Shown: positions 27,401-35,527, numbered from the stretch's first letter. The stretch: DNA of 64,000 nt from JANOMH01 sp031422295 (GCA_031422295.1 JANOQM010000029.1:1-64000), one strand, 5' to 3'. Translations and numbers: made by a program. The notes: generated from the sequence alone by a model not told the origin.

Positions 27401-27731
27401 GGAATCTCAGGCGCAGGACGCCAGCCTTGCCGTGATTGAACCGCAGGCCCCGGTCGCACCGGAAACCATCGAACCATCCGGCCCCGTATCTGGCGATGTC
27501 GCAACCGCCGCCACGCTGGAGCAGGCTATCGATCTGCGCGAAATCAATCTGCTGGGCGTCTTCGGGCAACCCAATGACCGGCGTGCCCTTGTCCGGCTGG
27601 CCAATGGCCGCACGGTTCAGGTCGAGGTTGGCGATAGTCTGGATGGGGGCGAAGTGGCCGCCATCGGGGATAATGCGCTGAACTATGTCAAACGCGGGCG
27701 GACAATCACTCTGGCCATTCCGAACGGCTAG
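24429..27731 (+). CDS. Large bitopic protein with GspL/PilM-like N-terminus and GspC/PilP-like C-terminus
   Basis: A 1100-aa protein of unknown function. Residues 1-150 (NFALSLSVDGIRLLHRVGAG, LIPNDQIKYLSLDTTRAAED, YDYVRGGGRTYVAAVARETL) look like the actin-like domain of type II secretion GspL or pilus PilM proteins. About 400 residues of Pro/Ala/Thr-rich linker follow, then one transmembrane helix near residues 575-600 (LGLLLTLILLACLAAVAAWA), more Pro/Ala-rich sequence, and a compact C-terminal domain at about 1032-1100 (LREINLLGVFGQPNDRRALV, VQVEVGDSLDGGEVAAIGDN) resembling the homology region of GspC or PilP. It therefore probably spans the inner membrane, cytoplasmic N-terminus to periplasmic C-terminus. 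No other secretion or pilus genes are near. A 15-bp tandem repeat lies in the linker. Confidence 0.6.
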   Translation: MKPNFALSLSVDGIRLLHRVGAGWSLVGEVGLDAPDLASQLSVLRKTGLALDPQGLRTKLLIPNDQIKYLSLDTTRAAEDDILRALDGATPYAVTDLVYDYVRGGGRTYVAAVARETLAEAEGFAAEHRFNPVCFAAVPDPFTYMGEAFFGPTQVAPSLIGPGQSVERDDTAVIMPAKPRKAGFMAPAAGPVSEPLVLAGQDAPPPEPTWLPDALPDPVAVIASEPALTPDMSALTAALQMAKIAETRSVPAVETIEINVDPVLFQPTETGQDTAPVDIQTLPDTPAVNSIAADGVIDVVPDAERADPVFPGPIVETATEPMPPLVPEAVFSSRSRPLRADPSDVPAATRPLPPPPGSRTPRSDDDKAEPVFSRRAEPPLSKPFSPMVAVPEPAILPDQTTVSAMADLTKAIESLPKPTPPLAASLAKQQISGEPLTGPRLTGPRLTGPRLTGAARQSSDPVFARPVSTSIPSAAAAPTITGRSGGALPATAVVASVVPLRSNPDTGTALAAMPVPIETVTLAAAKSPLAAAALQSARLIEPAANGALVSKASAGDTPSVAEQPLIRGRAGVGGKPRYLGLLLTLILLACLAAVAAWATYTTDNVVARWFGWTDQTAIADLVPEIAAPAQTQLVPPEIAETVLLAPDVTNLDPLPDLLPAPPPEIQPEIIAAPAPDAAAAPAPQTAPVAAADQIAVPGAIISPAEADRIYAATGVWLRAPRLPLIPTTESIGNISRAALDSGADKLALPVLPLLANVVPDQSILPQLDPPAPGTVFARDARGFVLATPEGTLTPDGILIFAGSPAIIPPTRPGTPVPTPAAAPQLLAVSAPPLAPRPVDPGPTVDPATTGGVGLASLDPSLGVAPDPLPTPGVRPAIRPVIRPEGLAPAQVITPQTVAFGGTRPPLRPAGLTPETPNPALLPDPALTSSLVPTDPTDPVADTVAAILAAAPPDATATATTLAVASARVPVARPQNFADVVASAQQRDAPAPESQAQDASLAVIEPQAPVAPETIEPSGPVSGDVATAATLEQAIDLREINLLGVFGQPNDRRALVRLANGRTVQVEVGDSLDGGEVAAIGDNALNYVKRGRTITLAIPNG
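25734..25793 (+). repeat. 15-bp tandem repeat encoding LTGPR units
   Basis: Four consecutive near-identical 15-bp units (TTGACCGGGCCGCGA and variants TTGACTGGGCCCCGA) inside the linker of the 1100-aa protein, encoding LTGPR-LTGPR-LTGPR-LTGAA. Because the unit is a multiple of three, copy-number changes would alter linker length without a frameshift. Confidence 0.9.
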
Positions 27732-27817
27732 GCGAACGATAAAACCCGCCTTGAAAAGCCCGGCCAGATGCGTCGTCAGACGTTGCCAATTCGCAACCTG
27801 ACAGCGATAGTTTCGGC

Positions 27818-29677
27818 ATGGAAAGTTTTCTGTTTCAGGCGACGATTTATCTAGGGGCCGCCGTGCTGGCAGTGCCTTTGGCGGCGCGTCTGGGGCTGGG
27901 GTCCGTGCTGGGCTACCTCGCCGCAGGCATCGTCATCGGGCCGGGGCTGGGGCTGGTTGGCAATGAAACCGCCGATTTGCAGCATTTCGCCGAATTCGGT
28001 GTGGTGATGATGCTGTTCCTGATCGGGCTGGAACTGGATCCCCGGGCGCTGTGGGATATGCGGCGGCGGTTGCTGGGATTGGGTGGATTACAGATCGCGC
28101 TGACCACCTTGGGGATTATGGCTGTCGTCATGACCTTGGGTCTGGATTGGGCGACGGCACTGGGCGTCGGACTGATCGTGGCGCCATCGTCCACCGCGAT
28201 TGTGATGCAAACCCTGTCTGAAAAGGGATTGGTCCAAACCGCTGGCGGGCGATCTTCGTTTTCTGTGCTGCTGGCGCAGGATATCGCGGTCATCCCGCTG
28301 CTGGCGCTGATCCCGCTGCTGGCCAAACGGACGCCGTTCATCCTGCCCGCCGGGTCCGAACCTGTGGAATCAACCGGGTTCAGTCTGGTCAATGGATTGC
28401 CCGGCTGGGGCGTCACGCTGGTTACTTTGGCAGCCGTTGGCGTGGTCATTCTGGCCGGGACCTATCTGATCCGCCCGGTGTTTCGCTATATCCACCACGC
28501 CCGGCTGCGCGAAATGTATACGGCTCTTGCGCTGCTGCTGGTTGTCTCCATCGCCGTGTTGATGGGCATGGTCGGCCTGTCACCCGCGCTCGGCACCTTT
28601 CTGGCCGGGGTGGTTCTGGCCAATTCCGAGTTCCGGCATGAATTGGAAAGCGATCTTGCCCCGTTCAAAGGGTTGCTGCTAGGGCTGTTTTTCATTACTG
28701 TCGGGGCGGGGATCAACTTTGGCCTGCTGTGGGATGATCTGCTACGCATCATCGGCCTGACGGTTGGGTTGATGGCGATGAAAGGGGCGGTCCTGTATGG
28801 GCTGACGCAGGTATTCCGTCTGACCGGACGGGACCGCTGGCTGTTCGCGCTGGGGCTGGCGCAGGCGGGCGAATTTGGGTTTGTACTGGTGTCGTTTTCG
28901 CTGCAACAGGGCGTCTTTGGTCCCGACCTGTCCGAAACCATCCTGTTGGTCATCGCCCTGTCGATGATGATCACGCCGCTGTTGTTTATCCTGTACGAGG
29001 TTCTCAGCCGCCGGATGGCCGCCGGGCCGGAACAGCCCGCCGATGAGATTGACGCAGTGGGGGCGGTGATTATCGCAGGGGTGGGACGGTTCGGGCAGGT
29101 GGTGAACCGGTTTGTGCGCGGGGCCGGGTTTTCGACCGTTGTGCTGGATCATAATCTTGAGACCGTTGAAACCATGCGCCGCTTTGGCGTACGCGGGTTT
29201 TTCGGTGACCCGACCCGCCCGGATATCCTGCATGCGGCAGGGCTGGCCACGGCGCAAGTGCTGGTCGTGGCCTTGGATGACCGGGCCGCCGCACTGCAAT
29301 TGGTGATTTACGCCCGCAAAGAACGCCCTGATTTGCACATCGTCGCCCGCGCCTATGACCGGGTGCATGTCTATGAATTGTATCAGGCCGGGGCCAATGA
29401 CATCGTGCGCGAGATGTTCGACAGCTCGCTGCGCGCCGGGCGCTATGTGCTGGAAAACATGGGGTTGAGCGAATTTGAGGCGGCCGAGGCGCAAACCATG
29501 TATTATCATGCCGACCGCGCGGCGGTGCGGGAATTGGCCGAATTGTGGAAACCGGGTGTCGCTGTCACCGATAATCCGGAATATGTCGAACGGGCCAAGG
29601 CCCTGAACAAAGATCTTGAAACCGCTCTGGTCAGTCAGATCAAGGCCGGGCAATCAGCACCCAAAACGGGCAGTTAA
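27818..29677 (+). CDS. CPA2-family cation:proton antiporter (KefB/KefC-like) with TrkA-N domain
   Basis: A 619-aa inner-membrane antiporter. The first roughly 390 residues hold about twelve hydrophobic helices with the typical FAEFGVVMMLFLIGLELDPR and LGTFLAGVVLANSEFRHELE. From about residue 415 a Rossmann NAD-binding TrkA-N domain follows (VIIAGVGRFGQVVNRFVRGA, VVLDHNLETVETMRRFGVRG, FFGDPTRPDIL). This matches glutathione-gated potassium efflux proteins in architecture; substrate and gating are inferred. Its end overlaps the convergent cobT gene by 4 bp. Confidence 0.9.
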   Translation: MESFLFQATIYLGAAVLAVPLAARLGLGSVLGYLAAGIVIGPGLGLVGNETADLQHFAEFGVVMMLFLIGLELDPRALWDMRRRLLGLGGLQIALTTLGIMAVVMTLGLDWATALGVGLIVAPSSTAIVMQTLSEKGLVQTAGGRSSFSVLLAQDIAVIPLLALIPLLAKRTPFILPAGSEPVESTGFSLVNGLPGWGVTLVTLAAVGVVILAGTYLIRPVFRYIHHARLREMYTALALLLVVSIAVLMGMVGLSPALGTFLAGVVLANSEFRHELESDLAPFKGLLLGLFFITVGAGINFGLLWDDLLRIIGLTVGLMAMKGAVLYGLTQVFRLTGRDRWLFALGLAQAGEFGFVLVSFSLQQGVFGPDLSETILLVIALSMMITPLLFILYEVLSRRMAAGPEQPADEIDAVGAVIIAGVGRFGQVVNRFVRGAGFSTVVLDHNLETVETMRRFGVRGFFGDPTRPDILHAAGLATAQVLVVALDDRAAALQLVIYARKERPDLHIVARAYDRVHVYELYQAGANDIVREMFDSSLRAGRYVLENMGLSEFEAAEAQTMYYHADRAAVRELAELWKPGVAVTDNPEYVERAKALNKDLETALVSQIKAGQSAPKTGS

Positions 29678-30690
29678 CCCCCGCTGACCCCGGCTTCGGC
29701 AAAAGTTAACATGCCGGAATGGCAGGCAATGGCCCCCCTAAGCACACCAATCGCCAGTGCTGCACCTGATCCTTCGCCCAGACGCAGGCCCAGCGACAGC
29801 AGCGGCTGTTTGCCCAGCAGTGACAGCAGTTTGGCATGGGCGCCTTCGGCACTTTGATGCCCGGCGACGCAATGATCCAGTGCGCCGGGAACCGCTCGTT
29901 CCAACACCGCCGCCGCCGCACAGCAGATAAACCCATCCAGAATGACCGGGATCCGGTGCTGCCGGGCCGCAGCGATCGCCCCGGCCATTGCCGCCAGTTC
30001 GCGCCCGCCCAGACAGCGCATAACCTGCAGCGGATCGGTCAGGACGGCGTGATGCAACGCCAACCCCGCATCCACCACGGCGGCCTTGCGGGCCAGCCCT
30101 GCATCATCGACGCCCGTGCCGCGCCCGACCCAATCCGCCCCGGTGCCGCCAAACAACGCCGCCGCCAGTGCCGCCGCCACAGTGGTATTCCCAATACCCA
30201 TTTCGCCAGTGACCAGCAGATCAGCCGCCGGATCAACCGCAGCCCAGCCAGTTGCAAGAGCTTGGATGACCTCCGTCTCGTCCATCGCCGGGGCGGTGGT
30301 GAAATCTGCCGTGGGGCGGTCAAGGTCCAGCGCATGGACGGTCATTGCCGCCCCAAACGTCTTGGACAACTGGTTGATCGCAGCCCCGCCATGTTGAAAA
30401 TTCATCACCATCTGGGCAGTGACTTCTGCCGGAAAGGCCGACACGCCTTGCGCCGTGATCCCGTGATTGCCGGCAAAAATGATGACTTGCGGGGCAGCCA
30501 GCACCGGTCGCGGGTTGCCACGCCAGCCGGCATACCAGATCGCCAGTTCCTCAAGCCGGCCCAGCGCGCCGGGTGGTTTGGTCAGCTGACTATTGCGATC
30601 TGCCGCCCCGGCCTGCGCCGCAGGATCAGCCAAGGGTGCCGCCAGCAGCAATTTGCGAAAGGTCAAAAGGCTGTCAAATGGGGCGGTCAT
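29674..30690 (-). CDS. cobT: Nicotinate-nucleotide:dimethylbenzimidazole phosphoribosyltransferase CobT
   Basis: Makes alpha-ribazole phosphate from DMB for the lower ligand of cobalamin. The 338-aa product shows QLTKPPGALGRLEELAIWYA, the nucleotide-binding IFAGNHGITAQGVSAFPAEV, MGIGNTTVAAALAAALFGG, and the C-terminal LGLRLGEGSGAALAIGVLRG with the catalytic Glu. Length is normal. It is encoded back-to-back with cobS: about 80 bp separate the two starts, so they probably share a control region. Confidence 0.95.
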   Translation of the reverse strand: MTAPFDSLLTFRKLLLAAPLADPAAQAGAADRNSQLTKPPGALGRLEELAIWYAGWRGNPRPVLAAPQVIIFAGNHGITAQGVSAFPAEVTAQMVMNFQHGGAAINQLSKTFGAAMTVHALDLDRPTADFTTAPAMDETEVIQALATGWAAVDPAADLLVTGEMGIGNTTVAAALAAALFGGTGADWVGRGTGVDDAGLARKAAVVDAGLALHHAVLTDPLQVMRCLGGRELAAMAGAIAAARQHRIPVILDGFICCAAAAVLERAVPGALDHCVAGHQSAEGAHAKLLSLLGKQPLLSLGLRLGEGSGAALAIGVLRGAIACHSGMLTFAEAGVSGG

Positions 30691-30769
30691 GCGGGTCCTC
30701 GTTGCATCGGCATCAGCTTCTGTCTACCCCTCGGACACAGGTAAGGAAACCGCCGGAAAGGGCATAAGT

Positions 30770-31534
30770 TTGGCCAAAGACGACATTGTCAGCTGGGGTG
30801 ATATTCCGGCAGCCCTGGGGTTGCTGACGCGGTTGCCGGTGCGGGTGAATACCGCTGCAGCGATGGAACGGGGGGCGCGGGCGGCCTGGGCATGGCCGGT
30901 TGCGGGGCTGGCCGTTGGGCTGATTGCGGCTGTGGCAGGCACGCTGACCCAATGGCTGGGGCTGCCTGCCGCCGTCTGTGCCGGGGTGATCCTTGCCACC
31001 CAAGTCATTCTGACCGGGGCGATGCACGAAGACGGGCTGGCCGATAGTGCAGATGGGCTGTGGGGTGGCTACGACAAAACCCGGCGGCTCGAAATCATGA
31101 AAGACAGCCATATCGGCACTTACGGCGTGCTGGCGCTGATCCTGTCCATGCTGTTGCGCTGGACGGCCCTCAGCGGGCTGATCGGGCTGGGCCTGCTCTG
31201 GCCTGCGGTCATCGTCGCCGCTGTTCTTTCGCGGGTGCCGATGGTCGGCCTGATGCATGCCCTGCCCCCGGCCCGCAGTGGCGGGTTAAGTGCCACTGTC
31301 GGGTGCCCACCATGGCAGGCGGTAGTGTTGGCAGCAACTTTGGCTGTGGCAGTAGCGTTATTATGGGTTGGGCCATGGGCTTTGCCGCTGGTTATGACAG
31401 TCGGCATTTCTGCATTGGTCTGGGCTGCCATCGCCAACGTCAAAATCGGCGGGCAGACCGGCGATATTCTGGGTGCCAGCCAGCAATGGGCTGAAATTAC
31501 GGCGCTTTTGACTATATTGGCCTTGGCCAGCTAA
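30770..31534 (+). CDS. cobS: Adenosylcobinamide-GDP ribazoletransferase CobS, TTG start
   Basis: The membrane enzyme joining adenosylcobinamide-GDP to alpha-ribazole in the last step of cobalamin assembly. The TTG at 30770, preceded by GGAAAGGG at good spacing, gives a 254-aa protein of normal family length beginning (M)AKDDIVSWGDIPAALGLLTR; an upstream ATG at 30689 would overlap the cobT start codon. The active-site region HEDGLADSADGLWGGYDKTR with its Asp-rich motif and KDSHIGTYGVLAL are conserved, with six to seven hydrophobic helices. Confidence 0.92.
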   Translation: MAKDDIVSWGDIPAALGLLTRLPVRVNTAAAMERGARAAWAWPVAGLAVGLIAAVAGTLTQWLGLPAAVCAGVILATQVILTGAMHEDGLADSADGLWGGYDKTRRLEIMKDSHIGTYGVLALILSMLLRWTALSGLIGLGLLWPAVIVAAVLSRVPMVGLMHALPPARSGGLSATVGCPPWQAVVLAATLAVAVALLWVGPWALPLVMTVGISALVWAAIANVKIGGQTGDILGASQQWAEITALLTILALAS

Positions 31535-31542
31535 ATCTGTCC

Positions 31543-31579
31543 CCAGTTTCTTTTGTTCATAAATATCCCCGCCGGAGGC
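31543..31579. repeat. Intergenic CCGCCGGAGG element, copy 4
   Basis: AGTTTCTTTTGTTCATAAAT followed by ATCCCCGCCGGAGGCA. It has the same AAATA[CT]C plus GCCGGAGGC design as the copies at 4640 and 15117, with a changed left arm. It lies between the convergent ends of cobS and the ferredoxin gene. Confidence 0.65.
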
Positions 31580-31604
31580 ACCGACCGTTCCACAAAAGCG
31601 GGCG

Positions 31605-31928
31605 TCAGATTTGTTTGACCGGCATCTGGACGCGCAAGCCGTCTAATGCGGCGGATACTTTCAACTGACAGGTCAGGCGCGACCGGACCGGATCGGGCTG
31701 ATAGGCGAAATCCAGCATATCTTCCTCCATCGCATCCCTTTTCGGCAGTTTGGCCACCCAGTCGGCATCGACATAGACATGGCAGGTCGAACAGGCGCAG
31801 GCCCCGCCGCAATCAGCCTCGATCCCCGGAATACCGTTGTCGCGTGCGCCTTCCATGACGGTCAGGCCATTGGCCACCTCGATGACATGTTCGCGGCCGC
31901 CGTGTTCCACATAGGTGATCTTTGCCAT
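31605..31928 (-). CDS. Adrenodoxin-type [2Fe-2S] ferredoxin
   Basis: A 107-aa soluble electron carrier. The cluster cysteines follow the vertebrate/bacterial-type pattern C40-x5-C46-x2-C49 ... C87 (EADCGGACACSTCHVYV and RLTCQL). A further Cys at 44 is in the loop. The acidic helix KRDAMEEDMLDFAY is the usual partner-docking surface. The start at 31928 is chosen because GAGGAG lies nine bases before it; the ATG three codons upstream is too close to that site. The partner reductase or monooxygenase is not encoded nearby. Confidence 0.92.
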   Translation of the reverse strand: MAKITYVEHGGREHVIEVANGLTVMEGARDNGIPGIEADCGGACACSTCHVYVDADWVAKLPKRDAMEEDMLDFAYQPDPVRSRLTCQLKVSAALDGLRVQMPVKQI

Positions 31929-32175
31929 GGCCCGCATCTCCTCAACGCTTTGCTACCCGAGCAGTATCTAGGCGGTTGCCGGGGGGCAATCCAGTGCGAT
32001 TGCGGTGTTTCACGGCCTGTTGTGGCCGCAATGCAGCGCATCCGCGACTGTGTGGACCAAGAGACAGTCATGACCGCATCTGCCGCGCGTTGACCCAAGC
32101 CGCTTTGCCTGCGTGACAGTGCCAGATAAGGTTTGGCACAGAAAAACCGACGCCAAGACCGGGAATTCGATTGCA

Positions 32176-32718
32176 GTGCTCCGCCGACTATTCCTGAAAG
32201 CTGCCTTGATCGGTTGCGTCCTGACGGGCTGCACTGCTGCAGTTGCACCGCAGCCGTTGACCAGTTCCGGCAGCCCAACAGTTGGAATGGCTGCGATTGA
32301 AACAGCGTCCGATGGGCGCTGTTTTGGCCGCGACATTACGCCTGCCGTGATTGAAACGGTCACAGCACAGGAACTGGCCGAACCTGCTGTGCTTGGACCG
32401 GACGGGGCGGTGCTGCAGCCTGCGCGGTACAGGTCGGTCATTCGCCAGCAGATCGTCCGCGACCGGCAAGAGGTGCGATTTGAAACCATCTGCCCGCCGG
32501 ATTTTACCGCCGAATTCGTGGCCACACTGCAGCGGGCCCTGACGGCGCGCGGGTTCTACCTTGGGCCGATTACCGGCGTTCTGGACACGACCACAGGCCG
32601 GGCGGTGCAGGATTTTCAACGCGGAACCGGACCGGACAGTCCATTGTTGTCCATCGCTGCGGCACGTGAACTGGGGATTGTGGCCCTGTCCGACAACCAA
32701 CTGGGGTTGGAACCATAA
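32176..32718 (+). CDS. Lipoprotein with C-terminal peptidoglycan-binding domain
   Basis: Beginning at the GTG at 32176 the protein has a signal (LRRLFLKAALIGCVLTGC) with lipobox LTGC at the end, then an unrecognised domain and a PG_binding_1-like repeat at the C-terminus (LQRALTARGFYLGPITGVLD, GRAVQDFQRGTGPD). It would be a 180-aa lipid-anchored, cell-wall-binding protein. A GTG at 32113 in the same frame would add 21 residues in front of the signal, which is less likely. A bidirectional terminator follows at once. Confidence 0.75.
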   Translation: MLRRLFLKAALIGCVLTGCTAAVAPQPLTSSGSPTVGMAAIETASDGRCFGRDITPAVIETVTAQELAEPAVLGPDGAVLQPARYRSVIRQQIVRDRQEVRFETICPPDFTAEFVATLQRALTARGFYLGPITGVLDTTTGRAVQDFQRGTGPDSPLLSIAAARELGIVALSDNQLGLEP

Positions 32719-32745
32719 AAAAGGGCACCAGATGGTGCCCTTTTT
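32717..32745. terminator. Bidirectional intrinsic terminator
   Basis: AAAAAAGGGCACC, loop AGAT, then GGTGCCCTTTTT. A seven-base GC stem is flanked by A-run and T-run, so it can act on both strands. It lies between the convergent lipoprotein gene (ending 32718) and the Do protease gene (ending 32768). Confidence 0.92.
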
Positions 32746-32767
32746 CGCGCAAACCCTGTTCAGCCGG

Positions 32768-34258
32768 TCATTCAGTTTCGATCGACAGCGCCACAAAGCG
32801 CGGGTCGCCGCCCCGGCGGACCAGCAATAGCAGGGATTTACGCCCTGCCGCCGTAGCCTCGTCAATCCGGGCGGTGAAATCGGCCACTGTGGCCACGGCC
32901 TGCTGACCAGCCTCGGTGATGATATCGCCCGCGATGATGCCCTTTTCGGACGCATCCGACAGTGGGTCAACTGCGGTGATGACCAGCCCGGTCACGGTAT
33001 CGCCCAGCTGAAACTGCTGCTTCAGCTCATCCGTCACTTCGGACAGGGTCAGGCCCAGCATTTCGGAAATCACTGGTTCGGGCGCTTCGACCGAGGCCGG
33101 CAATGCTTCGGCTTCGGCATCTTCGCGGCGGCCTAAAACCACGGTCAGGGTCAGCATTTCGCCGTCGCGCAATATCTCAACCGGCACCGACTGGCCCACC
33201 GGCATTCCGCCGACCATGCGGATCAGTTCGCGGGTATCGGGCACTTCAACCCCGTTAAACGTCAGCAGCACGTCACCCGACAGAATCCCCGCATCCAGCG
33301 ACGGTCCCTCCGGCACATCGGTCACCAGCGCGCCCCGTGCTTCGGACAATCCGGCAATGGCATCCACCATATCCGGCGTCACGTCCTGAATGCGCACGCC
33401 CAGCCAACCGCGCCGGGTTTCACCAAATTCGCGCAACTGGTCGACGACCGGGCTGACGACAGCCGACGACATCGAAAAGCCAATGCCGATGGACCCGCCT
33501 GACGGCGAGAGGATCGCAGTATTCACCCCGATCACGTCGCCATCCATATTGAACAGCGGCCCGCCCGAGTTGCCCCGGTTGATCGCCGCATCGGTCTGGA
33601 TAAAGTCGTCAAAGCTGCCTTCGAGTGCCCGATTGCGGGCCGAGACGATCCCGGCGGAAACCGAGAACCCTTGCCCCAACGGGTTGCCAATGGCGATGAC
33701 CCAATCGCCGACGCGGCTACCTTGCCCATTGCTGTCGCCAAAACTGACGAACGGCAGGTCTGTGGCCTCGACCTTGAGCAGTGCAATATCGGTATTCGGA
33801 TCGGTTCCGACAACAGTGGCGGGCATTTCTTCCAGATTGAAGAACTGGATCGTTATTTCATCGGCCCCTTCGATCACATGGTTATTGGTTACGATGAACC
33901 CATCGGACGAAATCACAAAGCCTGACCCCAGCGCCGACGACCGGCGCGGTGCGCCATCACCGCCGAAATCGTCAAAGAAATCTTCGAACGGTGATCCTTC
34001 GGGCACAATCCCCTCGGGTGCTGTCGGGGCCGCGACCAGCATCGACGTGGTGATATTCACCACCGACGGACTGATCTGTTCGGCCAGATCTGCAAATGAT
34101 ACGGGGCGCGATTGATCAACCAACGATTGCGCCGATGCTGGCAGGGTTTGAGCCAAAAGCAAGGCCGCCCCCAAGACCAGTGCGGCAAGGGACGAGGCGG
34201 ACCGCCGCGTATTTTGGCTGATACGTACAAGAGGAATGGCGATGGGTGTGCGGTTCAA
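32768..34258 (-). CDS. Do-family periplasmic serine protease (DegP/MucD-like), TTG start
   Basis: A periplasmic protease/chaperone of HtrA type, 496 aa. Signal peptide SASSLAALVLGAALLLAQTL...ASA is followed by the trypsin-like domain with the catalytic triad in VTNNHVIEGA (His), NTDIALLKVE (Asp) and AAINRGNSGGPLFN (Ser), then two PDZ domains (RRGWLGVRIQDV..., and the C-terminal one with GLVITAVDPLSDASEKGI). A TTG at 34258 with GGGAG seven bases upstream gives a normal N-terminus; upstream ATGs would add about 70 unlikely residues. It is downstream of hflK-hflC, the usual arrangement in this group. Confidence 0.93.
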   Translation of the reverse strand: MNRTPIAIPLVRISQNTRRSASSLAALVLGAALLLAQTLPASAQSLVDQSRPVSFADLAEQISPSVVNITTSMLVAAPTAPEGIVPEGSPFEDFFDDFGGDGAPRRSSALGSGFVISSDGFIVTNNHVIEGADEITIQFFNLEEMPATVVGTDPNTDIALLKVEATDLPFVSFGDSNGQGSRVGDWVIAIGNPLGQGFSVSAGIVSARNRALEGSFDDFIQTDAAINRGNSGGPLFNMDGDVIGVNTAILSPSGGSIGIGFSMSSAVVSPVVDQLREFGETRRGWLGVRIQDVTPDMVDAIAGLSEARGALVTDVPEGPSLDAGILSGDVLLTFNGVEVPDTRELIRMVGGMPVGQSVPVEILRDGEMLTLTVVLGRREDAEAEALPASVEAPEPVISEMLGLTLSEVTDELKQQFQLGDTVTGLVITAVDPLSDASEKGIIAGDIITEAGQQAVATVADFTARIDEATAAGRKSLLLLVRRGGDPRFVALSIETE

Positions 34259-34434
34259 GTGGTGTCTCCCATTTCGGACCGATCTGTCCGGGCGATGCAG
34301 GGGCCGACTGATTGGTTCGGCCTGATTTTCATAGAGTGAATGTAGGGCGGACGATCCGCAACTCAAAGCCCCATCGCGCGGCGTCAACTGCATGTGATTG
34401 GTCATCCAAAAACGTGTTGGTTTTGAAACGCCGT

Positions 34435-34632
34435 CTACAAGCCTAATCCATAGGCCGCCCAAAGCAGCGCCACCCCTGTAACCAAAACCAAAAGACCAAT
34501 GATCCGGCGTTGTTCAAGCGGCATCGCTTGCAGGGCCTCGAGCATCCGCTCGATCAGCGAAGGGGCCAGCGCATAGGCCAGCCCCTCGATGACCAAGACA
34601 AGGCCCAGCGCCCAAAGCGCTGTAGCAATCAT
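34435..34632 (-). CDS. DUF2065 small membrane protein
   Basis: A 65-aa protein made essentially of two hydrophobic helices (ALWALGLVLVIEGLAYALAP and GLLVLVTGVALLWAAYGLGL) joined by a short polar turn containing LEALQAMPLEQRR, the DUF2065 signature. Function is unknown. Its start overlaps the hflC stop (ATGA), so it belongs to the hflK-hflC operon, consistent with a role near the FtsH-HflKC complex; that role is inference from position. Confidence 0.88.
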   Translation of the reverse strand: MIATALWALGLVLVIEGLAYALAPSLIERMLEALQAMPLEQRRIIGLLVLVTGVALLWAAYGLGL

Positions 34633-35525
34633 TCTGCGACAGTGACCGCAGCAGGCGGGCTGCCCGAGTAAAGATAATCAAAGAACGCATTATCCGGGGT
34701 CATCACCATGGTCGAATTGCTGCCCAGCAACGACGCTTCATAGGCCTGCATTGAGCGGTAGAAGTTAAAGAACTCCGGGTCCGCCCCATAAGCCGTCGCA
34801 AAGATAGCGCTGGCCTCGGCATCAGCTTCACCCCGAGTAATCTGGGCTTCGCGTTCCGCCTCGGACAGGGTTTCGACCACGGTCCGGTCTGCAAGGGCGC
34901 GAACCCGCTGGGCGGCCTCGTTACCGCGGGCAATCTCGTCCGCCGCCTCGCGTTCACGTTCGGCCCGCATCCGGGCGAATGTGCTGTCTAGGTTCTGGCT
35001 GGGCAGGTTGGTCTGCTTTAACCGGACGTCGACAATATCGATCCCCAACCCTTCGGCGCTGGCCTGTGCCTGATCGCGGATACGGTTCATCAGCACCCGG
35101 CGGCCCTGTGACAGGATCGTGTCAGAGGTGACCTGATCGGCACCCAGAACTTCGCGGATTTGCGCATTCAAAATGGATTGAAGGCGTTCCTGCGCCAGCG
35201 GAATACCACCAGAACCCACGGCCTGGCGGAACAGGACCACGTCAGAAATCCGGTATCGGGCAAACGCATCGACCACCAGACGGCGGTCATCGGACGGGGT
35301 GACTTCGATGGTGTCCGTATCCAGCGACAGGATCCGGTCGTCATATTTGACCACTTCCTGAATGAACGGGATTTTGAACCCGATCCCCGGTTCGGTCTGC
35401 ACCGACCGGATCTGGCCAAACTGCATCACAAGCGCTTTTTCACGCTCGTCCACCACATAAATCGACGAAAAGAACCCGACGACGACCACGGCCACGATGG
35501 GCAAAAGATAAGCTGTCTTGCGCAT
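34629..35525 (-). CDS. hflC: FtsH modulator HflC
   Basis: An SPFH-domain membrane protein that with HflK forms a large cage around the FtsH protease. The 298-aa product has an N-terminal transmembrane helix (YLLPIVAVVVVGFFSSIYVV), then the SPFH domain (VDEREKALVMQFGQIRSVQT, PGIGFKIPFIQEVVKYDDRI) and a long charged helix with REREAADEIARGNEAAQRVR. It lies 2 bp downstream of hflK on the same strand. Confidence 0.94.
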   Translation of the reverse strand: MRKTAYLLPIVAVVVVGFFSSIYVVDEREKALVMQFGQIRSVQTEPGIGFKIPFIQEVVKYDDRILSLDTDTIEVTPSDDRRLVVDAFARYRISDVVLFRQAVGSGGIPLAQERLQSILNAQIREVLGADQVTSDTILSQGRRVLMNRIRDQAQASAEGLGIDIVDVRLKQTNLPSQNLDSTFARMRAEREREAADEIARGNEAAQRVRALADRTVVETLSEAEREAQITRGEADAEASAIFATAYGADPEFFNFYRSMQAYEASLLGSNSTMVMTPDNAFFDYLYSGSPPAAVTVAE

Positions 35526-35527
35526 GA

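Noticed and set aside
24429..27731. Translation initiation factor IF-2 call suggested by Pro/Ala-rich composition
   Set aside because: There is no GTPase domain; the resemblance is compositional only.
28742..29653. 303-aa minus-strand frame opposite the CPA2 antiporter
   Set aside because: Fully antisense to a well-supported gene and His/Gln/Arg-rich, as expected from reverse reading of high-GC coding sequence.
30690..30770. Cobalamin riboswitch between cobT and cobS
   Set aside because: No B12-box or the conserved core could be traced on either strand in so short a gap.
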